Source: Nocardia sp. CDC159 (GTDB lineage: Bacteria; Actinomycetota; Actinomycetes; Mycobacteriales; Mycobacteriaceae). From it: DNA of 64,000 nucleotides. The stretch lies in contig NZ_JAMRXH010000025.1 of NCBI RefSeq assembly GCF_023740735.1, forward strand, positions 1 through 64,000. The letters are read 5' to 3'. Shown here in pieces: positions 51,301-60,000 of the stretch (positions are counted from its first letter, which is position 1; every line of letters begins with the position of its first letter). The notes beneath the pieces are model-generated. The model ran no database searches. It was not told where the DNA came from and saw only the letters and a list, made by a program, of their open reading frames with translations. Both the position numbers and the translations under genes were made by a program.

Positions 51301-53972
51301 CCGTCGGCGCGGCGGCGGGCCAGATCACCGGTGCGATAGAGGCGGCGCTCGCCGAGCAGGGGGTGGCGGATGAAGCGTTCGGCGGTCAGCTCGTCGCGGC
51401 CGAGGTAGCCGCGACCGACACCGGCGCCGAGCACGAACATCTCGCCCGACACCCCGTCCGGCACCGGGCGTCCGGCCGGGTCGAGGATGAGCACGCCCAG
51501 ATCCGGCAGCGGCACGCCGATCAGGCTGCCCGCGGCGGATTCGATATCGGCCCGGCTCAGCGCGCGGTAGGTGACGTGCACCGTCGTCTCGGTGATGCCG
51601 TACATGTTGACCAGCTGGGCCTGCTCGCCGTGCCGGTCGTACCAGGGGCGCAGGCTCGGCAGGTCCAGGGCCTCACCGCCGAAGACCACATAGCGCAGCG
51701 CCAGCTCGTCGCCGCGCGGGCCGTCCAGGGTCGGGATCAGCTGCAGGAAGGCCGAGGGGGTCTGGTTGAGCACCGTGACCCGCTCGCGCACGAGCAGATC
51801 GGCGAATGATTCGGCGCTGCGGCTGATTTCACTCGGGACCACCACGACACGCCCGCCGTGCAGCAGCGCGCCCCACATCTCCCAGACCGCGAAGTCGAAG
51901 GAGTAGGAGTGGAACATCGTCCACACGTCGGCCGGGCCGAAGTCGAACCAGCGCGCGGTGGTCGAGAACAGGCGAACCACATTGGCGTGCTCGATGATCA
52001 CGCCCTTGGGCACGCCGGTCGAACCCGAGGTGTAGATGACGTAGCAGGGGTCGGCCGGGGTGACGGGCTCGAGGTCGCCGGCCGTCGCGATGGCCTCGGC
52101 GGGCTCGTCGATCAGCAGCAGATTCGGCGCGGCCGCGCGCAGCGGCTCGGCCAGCGAGGTCTGCGTGATGACCAGGCGCGCACCGGAATCGGTGATCATG
52201 AACTCGATGCGCTCGGCCGGATTCATCGGATCCAGCGGTACATACGCCGCGCCGGCCTCGAGCACCGCCAGGATCGCGGTCACGACCTGCGCCGAGCGCT
52301 CCAGATGGATGCCGACGAAATCGCCGCGGCCGATGCCCTGGGCGCGCAGTCGGCGGGCCAGTTCGGCCGCGGCCGTGGCCAGTTCGGCGTAGCTCACCGA
52401 CTCCTCGCCGAAGCTGACCGCCACCGCGTCGGGGGTGCGAGCGACCTGTTGGGCGAACAGCTCGTGCAGGGTGTGCACCGGCGGCGCGGCGTCGGCGTCC
52501 ACCGGCAGCGCCGCGGCCAGCGCCTTGTCGGCCTCGTCGGCACTGAGGAAGTCCAGCTCGGCCAGCGGGGTGTCCGGGTGGGCGACGGCGGCGGCCAGCA
52601 GCGCGACGAAGTGCCGCTGGATGGCGGCGATGGTCGGCTCGTCGTAGAGGTCGAGGTCGTATTCGATCGCGCCGACGAGTTCTTCCCCCACCGGGGTCAG
52701 GGTTAGCAGCACATCGAATTTGGTTGTGCCGGAGTGCACCTCGAGGTATTCCGCGCGCACCCCGGCGACCGTCAGCTCCGGCATGGCGGTGTTCTGCAGC
52801 ACCACCGCGGTGCGGAACAGCGGCGAGTGGCTGAGCTCGCGGTCCGGGCGGACATGCTCGACGACCAGGTCGAACGGGGCCTCCTGATGGTCGAAGGCGT
52901 CGAAGATGACGCCCTGTTCGCGCGAGAGCAGTTCGCGGAAGCTGGGATTGCCCGACAGATCGGTGCGCAGCGCCAGCGCGTTGACGAAGAAGCCGATGAG
53001 CTGTTCGACCTCGGGGCGCGTGCGGTTGGCGATCGGGGTGCCGACGGTGATGTCCTCGGCGCCGGTGTAGTAGCGCAGCAGTGCCTTGAATCCGGCCATC
53101 AGGCCGACGAAAAGCGTTGCGGGACGGTCGTTCCGGCGCACCTCGTTGACCAGGCCGCGCAGCCCGTTCACCACCTCGGCGGGCACGGAGAACGGCAGGC
53201 GCGCACCGCGGCTGTCGGGCTTCAGCGCGCGCGGGCGGTCCGGATGGAAGGTCACCAGCGGCGGCTCGTCACCGAGAACACCGCGCCAGTAGTCCAGATC
53301 GCGGCCGAAGTCGTCGCGCTCCACGCGATCACGCAGCCACTGCGCGTAATCCGGGTACTGCACGGCCAATTCGGGCAGCGCGGGGGTGCCGCCCTCGACC
53401 AGCGCACCGTAGACGCTCATCAGCTCACTGGCGAATACGCCCAGCGACCAGCCGTCGGAGATGATGTGATGCATCGCCACCGCGAAGATCGACTCCTCGG
53501 GGCTCAGCCGGACCAGCAACACCTCGAACAGCGAGCCGGACAGGTCGAACAGGGTGCGGCTGAACTGCTCCACGCGGGCGACCGCATCGGCCTCGGGCCG
53601 CTGCGGGTCCAGGTCCGCGCGCTCCACCACGGTGAACGGCACCGGTCCGGCCGCGCCGACCACCTGCACCGGAATGCCGTCGCGCAGTTCGATACTCGTG
53701 CGCAGCGAGTCGTGCCGGTCGATGATCACCGCGATGGCCCGACGCAGCGCGTCGACGTCGAGTGGGCCATAGAGCCGCAGCGCCAGCGGCATGGTGTAGG
53801 TCGGGCGGCCGGGGAACAGCTGCTCCAGGAACCACAGCCGCTGCTGGGCGGCCGACAGCCGCACCGCGCCGGTGTCGGTGCGACGGGGAATGGCCGAGCG
53901 GTCGGTGCGACCGGACGCCCAGCGCTCGAGCAGCTTGCGCCGCGAGCCGCGGATATCGGCGAGTTCAGGCAT
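48330..53972 (-). CDS. NRPS module C-A[MT]-PCP with terminal thioester reductase
   Basis: 1,880 residues. C domain 25-450 with MHHIISDGWS (His168-His169, Asp173); A domain 500-945 with YTSGSTGVPKG and a pocket I read as D-F-W-N-V-G-M-V-H-K, like threonine codes; an embedded SAM methyltransferase 975-1210 (VLEIGCGTGLLLSRLAPG), N-methyl type by context; A10 NGKLDRK at about 1385; PCP Ser1441 (DLGGHSLLAAQ); reductase 1515-1870 with LTGATGFVGA and Tyr1676-x3-Lys1680. The reductase should release an aldehyde or alcohol. ATG at 53972 has GGAGAG 8 bp upstream; a GTG at 53999 is less likely. Confidence 0.9.
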   Translation of the reverse strand: MPELADIRGSRRKLLERWASGRTDRSAIPRRTDTGAVRLSAAQQRLWFLEQLFPGRPTYTMPLALRLYGPLDVDALRRAIAVIIDRHDSLRTSIELRDGIPVQVVGAAGPVPFTVVERADLDPQRPEADAVARVEQFSRTLFDLSGSLFEVLLVRLSPEESIFAVAMHHIISDGWSLGVFASELMSVYGALVEGGTPALPELAVQYPDYAQWLRDRVERDDFGRDLDYWRGVLGDEPPLVTFHPDRPRALKPDSRGARLPFSVPAEVVNGLRGLVNEVRRNDRPATLFVGLMAGFKALLRYYTGAEDITVGTPIANRTRPEVEQLIGFFVNALALRTDLSGNPSFRELLSREQGVIFDAFDHQEAPFDLVVEHVRPDRELSHSPLFRTAVVLQNTAMPELTVAGVRAEYLEVHSGTTKFDVLLTLTPVGEELVGAIEYDLDLYDEPTIAAIQRHFVALLAAAVAHPDTPLAELDFLSADEADKALAAALPVDADAAPPVHTLHELFAQQVARTPDAVAVSFGEESVSYAELATAAAELARRLRAQGIGRGDFVGIHLERSAQVVTAILAVLEAGAAYVPLDPMNPAERIEFMITDSGARLVITQTSLAEPLRAAAPNLLLIDEPAEAIATAGDLEPVTPADPCYVIYTSGSTGVPKGVIIEHANVVRLFSTTARWFDFGPADVWTMFHSYSFDFAVWEMWGALLHGGRVVVVPSEISRSAESFADLLVRERVTVLNQTPSAFLQLIPTLDGPRGDELALRYVVFGGEALDLPSLRPWYDRHGEQAQLVNMYGITETTVHVTYRALSRADIESAAGSLIGVPLPDLGVLILDPAGRPVPDGVSGEMFVLGAGVGRGYLGRDELTAERFIRHPLLGERRLYRTGDLARRRADGDLEYLGRIDHQVKVRGFRIELGEIEAVIDDHPGVEQSVVLAREDAGGTVALVAYLTPRAEVYAQAEAAEADQVSDWEVVFDSTYGQHRDDIEADFNITGWNDSYTNAAIPEEHMREWVDSTVSAVRGFAPRKVLEIGCGTGLLLSRLAPGCEVYDGTDMSATALGHVRENIVGQSPELGHVRLFQGAADELPAELAGPYDVILINSVVQYFPSADYLTRVLRRAADLLAPDGVLFVGDVRDLGLLEAFHATVEMSAAPTAGASELAGAVRAACDRDAELLLAPRYFAELAAEHPRLTGSRIRLRRGEHLNEMSRFRYDAVLYAGTPRRPALARVLDPATTPAMLADLLKREQPEAIVVPDVLDARVAGPLAIVAELARGRASAPELRARLADSGGVNPEAYLALTDQVSYRVEALRRGDGRFDVIATRWDVPVADAPARADKWRDGALFSDPLRVKAHDDLAVAVRAHLARRLPAHMVPAGVVVLDRFPLTTNGKLDRKALPAPVLRRNPVAYEPPRTVLEQRIAAVFGQVLGNPKVGREDNFFDLGGHSLLAAQLMLRLKETFGEDIPLGSLFARPTVAGVAALLSGDAAVEEAIDYEAEVRAITANWPAGPWQITPHAATGAVLLTGATGFVGAFILRELLARTDYRIHCLVRADSRAEGLERLARTFDSYELPRADFDRVIPVLGDLAAPRLGLSEKEFLLLGRGVDAIYHNGAQVNFALPYRVLEAANVTGTDELIELARTAGLPLHFVSSLYVLGPGDGVDGRVEIPAPPRDPSQLRLGYLQTKWVAERLVCEAGARGLPVDIFRLGRIAGDSTTGACQTSDFFWLLVKASQEVGLAPDVEFAVDLAPADFAAGAMVELARAQSPEPGPHIYHLRNPAPAAFANAVTWIRDAGWPVRLIDPMAWRDAVEAHAAAAGPESASYRVLSLLGTGEGLSPALRFEVDEQVARSGVACPPVSHELFGRYLDYFHKIGFLAPPSRQEVEV

Positions 53973-56900
53973 TTTCGGTGCTCTCCTCGGTGGTGCCACG
54001 CTCGCCGAGCAGCAACTCGACCTCGCTGTCGGACATGTCGTCGAGCCGGTTGATCAGGTCCTGGGCGATGACATCGGCCATGCCCGCGATGGTGGGCCGG
54101 GCGAACAGATCGCCGAGTACCACCTGCACGGGGAAGACGGCCCGCAGGCGGGTCGCCACGTGCACGGCCATCAGGGAGTCGCCGCCCACTTCGAAGAAGT
54201 TCGCGTGCGCGGCGATGTCGTCGGCGCCGAGCGCCTCGCGCCAGATCTCGGCCACGCGCTCACGGATGGCCTCGGTGAACACGTCGGCTTCGCCGTCTTC
54301 GAGGCCCCCGCCTTCGGCGGGGGACAGGGACGAGGATGCGGGGGACGAAGGCGGGGATGCGCTGCCCGCAGAAGGGTATGCGGTGCCCGCGGACGACAGG
54401 GCCGTCACGGAGGCGACGTCGGCCGCGGCCGCGAAGGCGGTTGCCGCCCCGTTGGGGGGTTCGGCCGCCACCACCGGTGTGGTCCGTTGCGGGGCGGCCG
54501 GGCGGGTGCGCACGGCCTCCGGCGGGTCGATCCAGTACCGCTGCAGCGCGAAGGGGTAGGTCGGCAGGCTGACCGTGGTGCGCTCGGTGTCGCCGTGCAC
54601 GGCGGCCAGGTCGCTCTCGACGCCGTGCAGCCACAGCCGTCCCGCCGCCTCGACGATCGCCTGGGCGGCCGGGCGCTCGCCGGTGGCGGTTCCGGCAGTG
54701 GCGACGGCGACCACCTCGCGAGAGGTGGTGCGCAGGAACGACATCAGCGATTTGCCGGGGCCGACCTCGAGCGCGATCAGTTCGGGATGGCGGCGGGTGA
54801 GCTCCTCGGCGGCCTCGCGGAAGCGCACGGTGCTGGTCATCTGCCGGGCCCAGTAGTCCGGGTCGACGGCCTGTTCGGCGGTGATGGGCGCGCCGGTCAG
54901 GTTGGACCAGTACGGCTCGCGCGGGGCCTGACGGCTGACCGTGCCGACCAGTTCGGCGAACCGCGCGGCGGCCTCGTCCATGAGCGGGGTGTGGAAGGCA
55001 TGCGCCACCGGCAGCGGTGAGTTCGCCACGCCCTCGGCCGACAGCGCCTCGGCGAATCGACCCACGGCCGACTGCGTTCCGGCGACCACGCAGCGGCTGG
55101 CGGAATTGTCGGCGGCCAGCCAGACGCCGTCGGGCAGCCGCTCGGCCAGCTCCTTCGCGCCGAGCGAGACCGCCAGCATCGCCCCGGGCGGGGCCGCGGC
55201 CATGATCCGGCCGCGCCCCACCACCAGGCGCAGCGCCTCCGGGAGTTCGAAAACCCCGGCCAGAGTGGCGCACACCAACTCGCCGAGACTGTGTCCCAGC
55301 AGTTCGCGGGGTGCGACGCCGAATTCGCGCCACATCCCCGCCAGCGCGTATTCGATCGAGAACAATGCCACCTGGGTCTGCTCGGTTCCCTCGCCACCGA
55401 GCAGGGCGGCATCCAGATCGAATCCGCTGTCCTCCCGCAGCAACCGCGCGCATTCGCGCAGCCGGTCACCGAATGCCGGTACCGCCCCGGCCAATTCGGC
55501 GAACAGCGGCCCCAGCGCGATCCCCTGCCCCGGGAACAGCGCCAGTACCGCCGGATCCGCGAGCGCCTGCCCAGCGCTCGGGCGCCGCAGCGCGGCGGCC
55601 GCCTCGGCGGTGGTCCGAGCGACCACCGCGCGGCGGTGCGGGAAGCGTCGCCGACCCGTATCCAGGGTCCGCGCGATCGCGCCCAGATCCTGGTCCGAAT
55701 CGGTCAGATGAGCCGCCAGCCGCTGTGCGAGCCGGTCGGCATCCTCGGCCGTACGAGCCGAAAGCACCAGTGCCCGAGGGCCTTTCGCGGGTGCGGCGGC
55801 GGGCACGGGCGGCTGCTCGACGATCACGTGCGCATTGGTGCCGCCGATACCGAAGGCGCTCACCGCGGCCCGGCGCGGCTGCCCCTCCCACGAGCGCAAC
55901 TCGGTGTTGACGAAGAATGGACTGGCCGCGAAATCGATTTCCGGGTTGGCCCGCGAAAAGTGCAGGCTGGCCGGAATCCTGCCCTCCCGCACGGTGAGCA
56001 CGGCCTTGATCAGGCCCGCCACACCCGCGGCCGAGTTCAGGTGGCCCAGATTGGTCTTCACCGAGCCCAGCGCGCAGTACCCGGTGGCGTCGGTGTGCTC
56101 GCGGTAGGCCGCTGTCAGCGCCGCCACCTCGATCGGGTCGCCCAGCTTGGTGCCGGTGCCGTGCGCCTCGACATAGCCGATGGTCGCGGCGTCGATCCCC
56201 GCCACCGACAGCGCCTCGCGGATCACGGCCCGCTGGCCCGCGATACCCGGCGCGGTGTAGCCGACCTTGCGGCCGCCGTCGTTGTTGACGGCCGAGCCGA
56301 GAATCACCGCGTGGATGTGGTCGCCGTCGGCGAGGGCATCGGACAGCCGCTTGAGCACGACGGCCCCCGCGCCCGAACCGAACACGGTGCCCGCGGCATT
56401 GGCGTCGAAGGCGCGGCAGTGCCCGTCGGGCGAGAGGATCGAGCCCTCCTCGTAGACGTAGCCCGCCTCATGCGGCACCTGCACACTCGCGCCACCGGCC
56501 AGCGCCACATCGCACTGGAAGTCGACCAGCGCCTGTACCGCCTGATGCACGGCCACCAGCGAGGTGGAGCAGGCGGTCTGCACCGACACGCTGGGCCCGG
56601 TCAGGTTGAGCTTGTAGGAGATTCGGGTGGCCAGATAGTCCGAGGCGTTGCCGTGCAGGGCGTGCAGCTGCGCGGACGGGCTGTCGAAGGTCGCGGCGTG
56701 CCCGATCAGATTGCGCAGCAGATAGGTGCTGATGCCCGCACCGGCGAAGACGCCGACCGGATTCGGATTGTCCACCGGCACGATTCCGGCGTCCTCGAAC
56801 GCCTCGTAGGCGCACAGCAGGAACAGCCGATGCTGCGGATCGAGAAACTGCGCCTCGCGCGGGCTCATCTCGAAGAACTCCGCGTCGAACCGGTCGTGAT

Positions 56901-57090
56901 CGGCCAGCGTCGATCCCGCGTGCACATAGCCGTGCGGCGGGTCGGCGGGCATGGCCGACGAGCGCAGCGGCCGGATGGACTCGTGGCCGTCGCACAGGTT
57001 GCGCCAGTAGTCGGCGACGGTGTCCGCATCGGGGAAGCGGCACGCCATGCCCACCACGGCAATGCGGAAGTCGTTGTCTGCGTCGGTCAT
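53965..57090 (-). CDS. Type I PKS module KS-AT-ACP without reductive domains
   Basis: 1,041 residues. KS 8-430: TACSTSLVAVH with Cys174, EAHGTGTKLGDP with His310, KTNLGH with His350. AT 515-800: GHSLGE (Ser601) and VAHAFHTPL, the HAFH form that predicts malonyl-CoA. After AT comes a 100-residue Ala/Ser/Pro/Thr linker and ACP Ser972 (VGGDSLMAV). No KR, DH or ER is encoded, so the beta-keto group stays unless processed in trans. ATGA coupling to the NRPS before it, 8-bp overlap with the next. Confidence 0.92.
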   Translation of the reverse strand: MTDADNDFRIAVVGMACRFPDADTVADYWRNLCDGHESIRPLRSSAMPADPPHGYVHAGSTLADHDRFDAEFFEMSPREAQFLDPQHRLFLLCAYEAFEDAGIVPVDNPNPVGVFAGAGISTYLLRNLIGHAATFDSPSAQLHALHGNASDYLATRISYKLNLTGPSVSVQTACSTSLVAVHQAVQALVDFQCDVALAGGASVQVPHEAGYVYEEGSILSPDGHCRAFDANAAGTVFGSGAGAVVLKRLSDALADGDHIHAVILGSAVNNDGGRKVGYTAPGIAGQRAVIREALSVAGIDAATIGYVEAHGTGTKLGDPIEVAALTAAYREHTDATGYCALGSVKTNLGHLNSAAGVAGLIKAVLTVREGRIPASLHFSRANPEIDFAASPFFVNTELRSWEGQPRRAAVSAFGIGGTNAHVIVEQPPVPAAAPAKGPRALVLSARTAEDADRLAQRLAAHLTDSDQDLGAIARTLDTGRRRFPHRRAVVARTTAEAAAALRRPSAGQALADPAVLALFPGQGIALGPLFAELAGAVPAFGDRLRECARLLREDSGFDLDAALLGGEGTEQTQVALFSIEYALAGMWREFGVAPRELLGHSLGELVCATLAGVFELPEALRLVVGRGRIMAAAPPGAMLAVSLGAKELAERLPDGVWLAADNSASRCVVAGTQSAVGRFAEALSAEGVANSPLPVAHAFHTPLMDEAAARFAELVGTVSRQAPREPYWSNLTGAPITAEQAVDPDYWARQMTSTVRFREAAEELTRRHPELIALEVGPGKSLMSFLRTTSREVVAVATAGTATGERPAAQAIVEAAGRLWLHGVESDLAAVHGDTERTTVSLPTYPFALQRYWIDPPEAVRTRPAAPQRTTPVVAAEPPNGAATAFAAAADVASVTALSSAGTAYPSAGSASPPSSPASSSLSPAEGGGLEDGEADVFTEAIRERVAEIWREALGADDIAAHANFFEVGGDSLMAVHVATRLRAVFPVQVVLGDLFARPTIAGMADVIAQDLINRLDDMSDSEVELLLGERGTTEESTENA

Positions 57091-60000
57091 TCGTCACTCC
57101 CGTTGGTGTCCGGCGAGCCGGGACGGCGATGGGCGCGGCGACGGGCGGCGGCGGCGCGCCGGTCCCGGCCGCGGTCGGTGTCCTCCGGTTCGGTGGTGCG
57201 CCCGGCCAGCAGGCGGGCCAGATCCTCCACCGTCGGCGCGGCGAACAGGTCGGTCATGGCCAGCTGCACGCCGAGCCGGCGCTCCAGCAGGCCGCGGGCG
57301 CGGGCCAGGGCCAGCGAATGTCCGCCCAGGTCGAAGAAGTTCTGGCCCAGGCCGACCTCGCGCTCGAGCACCTCGCCCCACACCTCGGCGACGGCCTTCT
57401 CCAGCTCCGTGCGGGGCGGGGTGAAGACCGGATCGGCCGCGGGTGCGATCCGGGGCAGCCGGTTCTGGTCGAGCTTGCCGGTGAGGCCGCGCGGCAGCGC
57501 GTCGAGCACCAGATAGGCCGACGGAATCATGTACTCCGGCAACCTGGTTCGCAGATACGACGACAGCTCGCTGTAGTCCGGGGTCAGCGGTCCGTCCTGG
57601 GTCACATAGGCCACCAGGCGCGGCTCGCTGGAGTACCGGTCCAGCACCACCGCGGCCTCGCCGACGGTGTGATGCGACCGCAGCACGGTCTCGGCCTCGC
57701 CCGGCTCCACGCGGTGGCCGCGTATCTTGACCTGCCGGTCCTTGCGGCCGACGAATACCAGCTGTCCGTCGGTGAGGCGGCGGGCCAGATCGCCGGTGCG
57801 GTAGTACCGCACCCCCTCGGCATCGGTGCCGAACACCGATTCGGTCAGCTCCGGCCGCTGCCAGTAGCCCAGCGCAACATGCGGGCTGCGCAACGTGAGC
57901 TCACCGAAAACCTCCGTGGGCCGGCCCTTTTCGTCGACGATATCGACGTCGATGATGTCGACGGCCGCGCCGATCGGCACACCCACCCGGTCCACATCCT
58001 CGGGGGTGATGATGTGCTGCAGGGCCACCGAGCATTCGGTCGGGCCGTAGAGGCTGATGAAGGTGGTGTGCGGGCCGAAGTGCTGCCCGAAGTCGGTCAC
58101 GTCACCCGGAACCACCTGTTCGCCGCCCAGGCCGACGAGCCGGATCTTCGACGGCAGCCACGGCTCGACCGCATCGCTGAGCAGATAGCGGAACAGCGTG
58201 GGCGTGCAGTGCAGCACGGTCACGCCCGCGCTCTCGATCTCCGCCCGCAGCGCCGCCGGGGTGAACAGGTGCGGGTCGATGACGTGCAGTTCCGCACCGG
58301 CGACCGCCGCGCCGAAGGAGTTCAGGATGCCCGCGTCGAAGGTGTAGCGCGCGGGCGCGGCCACCACGTCGTCCGGACCGATGCGCAACCGGCGGGCGTA
58401 GCAGACCGCATGGGCCAGCGCGTTTTCCGAGCTCTGCGCCACGCCCTTGGGGCGGCCGGTGGAGCCGGAGGTGTAGGTGATGTAGGCCGGATCCTCCGGT
58501 GCGAGAGCGTGTTCGACATGGTTGACCGGTCCGGGCGACAGATGCGCCTCACCCGGCCGGGCCGAGACCGGCAGGATGCGCGCCTCGCCCGCGATGGCCC
58601 GCGCGGTCTCGATCCGGGCCGGATCGCACAGCAGCGCGCTGACCTTCGCCTCCTCCAGGATCTCGATGAGCCGAGCCTGCGGTGCGCGCGGATCCAGGGG
58701 CACGTAGGTGACACCCGCGCGCAACGCCGCCCACACGGCGACGAAGCTCTCCGGCGAGTGGTCGTAGAGCAGCGCCACGCGCCCGCCCGGCTCCCCCACC
58801 ACGCGCAGCAGCTGCCGGGCCGCGTCGTCGGCGAGTGCGTCCAGTTCGGCGTAGGTGGTGGTGCGCTCGTCGTTGCTCAACGCCTTTGCGGCCGCGCGGG
58901 TCCGGGCCACATGTGCGAGTCGGTCGGCCAGCGTCTCGCCCGGTTCGGGCTCGGGCACCGTCGGCAGGCCCGGCAGACCCCACACCACCGGCTCGGTCGA
59001 GCGGACCGGATCGCCGAGGGTGATCTCGCCGACCGAACGCCGCGGGTCGGCGGCGATGGTGGCCAGCGCACCGGCGAAGTGGCGCAGGAAGCGGCGGGCG
59101 GTATCGGCCTCGTACAGATCGGTGCTGTACTCCAGGCTCAACTTGATCTCGCCGCCGGTCTCGTCGACGGTCAGATCCAGATCCAGCTTGGCAGTGCGGC
59201 GCGGCGCGTCGACCATGGCCACGTCCACACCCGCCATGTCCAGCGCGGGCGGCGGGGTGTTCAGATAGTTGAACATGACCTGCGCCAACGGATTCCGGCT
59301 CAGATCCCGCTGCGGCACCAGCGCGGCGATCACCTTCTCGAACGGGCAGTCCTGGTTGGCGTGCGCCTCGAGGACGATCTTGCCGACGCGGGCCACCAGA
59401 TCGGTGAACGACTCCTCCGGATCGACCTCGGCACGCAGCGCCAGGGTGTTGAGGAAGCAGCCCACCAGGGGTTCGGTGGCCGAGCGGGTGCGGCCCGCGA
59501 TCGGCGAGGCGACCGTCAGGTCGTACTGCCGGGTGTAGCGGTGCAGCATGGTGTAGAACGCGGCCAGCAGCACGGCGAAGGTCGTAACACCCTGTGCGGC
59601 GGCGATTTTGCGCATCTCGGCCATGACCGCCGGATCGAGGGTGGCGTATTCGACCGCGCCGTTGGAGCTGCGCCGGGGCGGGCGGCGGTAGTCACCGGGG
59701 ACCTCGGTGTTGAGCGCGCCGGTCAGATTCTGCCGCCAGTACTCCAGCTGGGCGTCCAGGTGGTCGGCGTTGTCGCGCTGCCAGACGGCGTAGTCGGCGT
59801 ATTGCACGGCCAGCGGCGGCAATTCGGCCGTGACGCCGGACTGCAGCGCCCGGTAGTGCGCCGAGATCTCCTGGCTGAGTACCGCGATCGACCAGCCGTC
59901 GCAGACGATGTGGTGCAGCGCGATCATCAGCAGATGCTCGTCGGGACCGGTGACCAGCAGGTGGTAGCGCCACACCGGGCCGGTGGCCAGATCGAACGGC

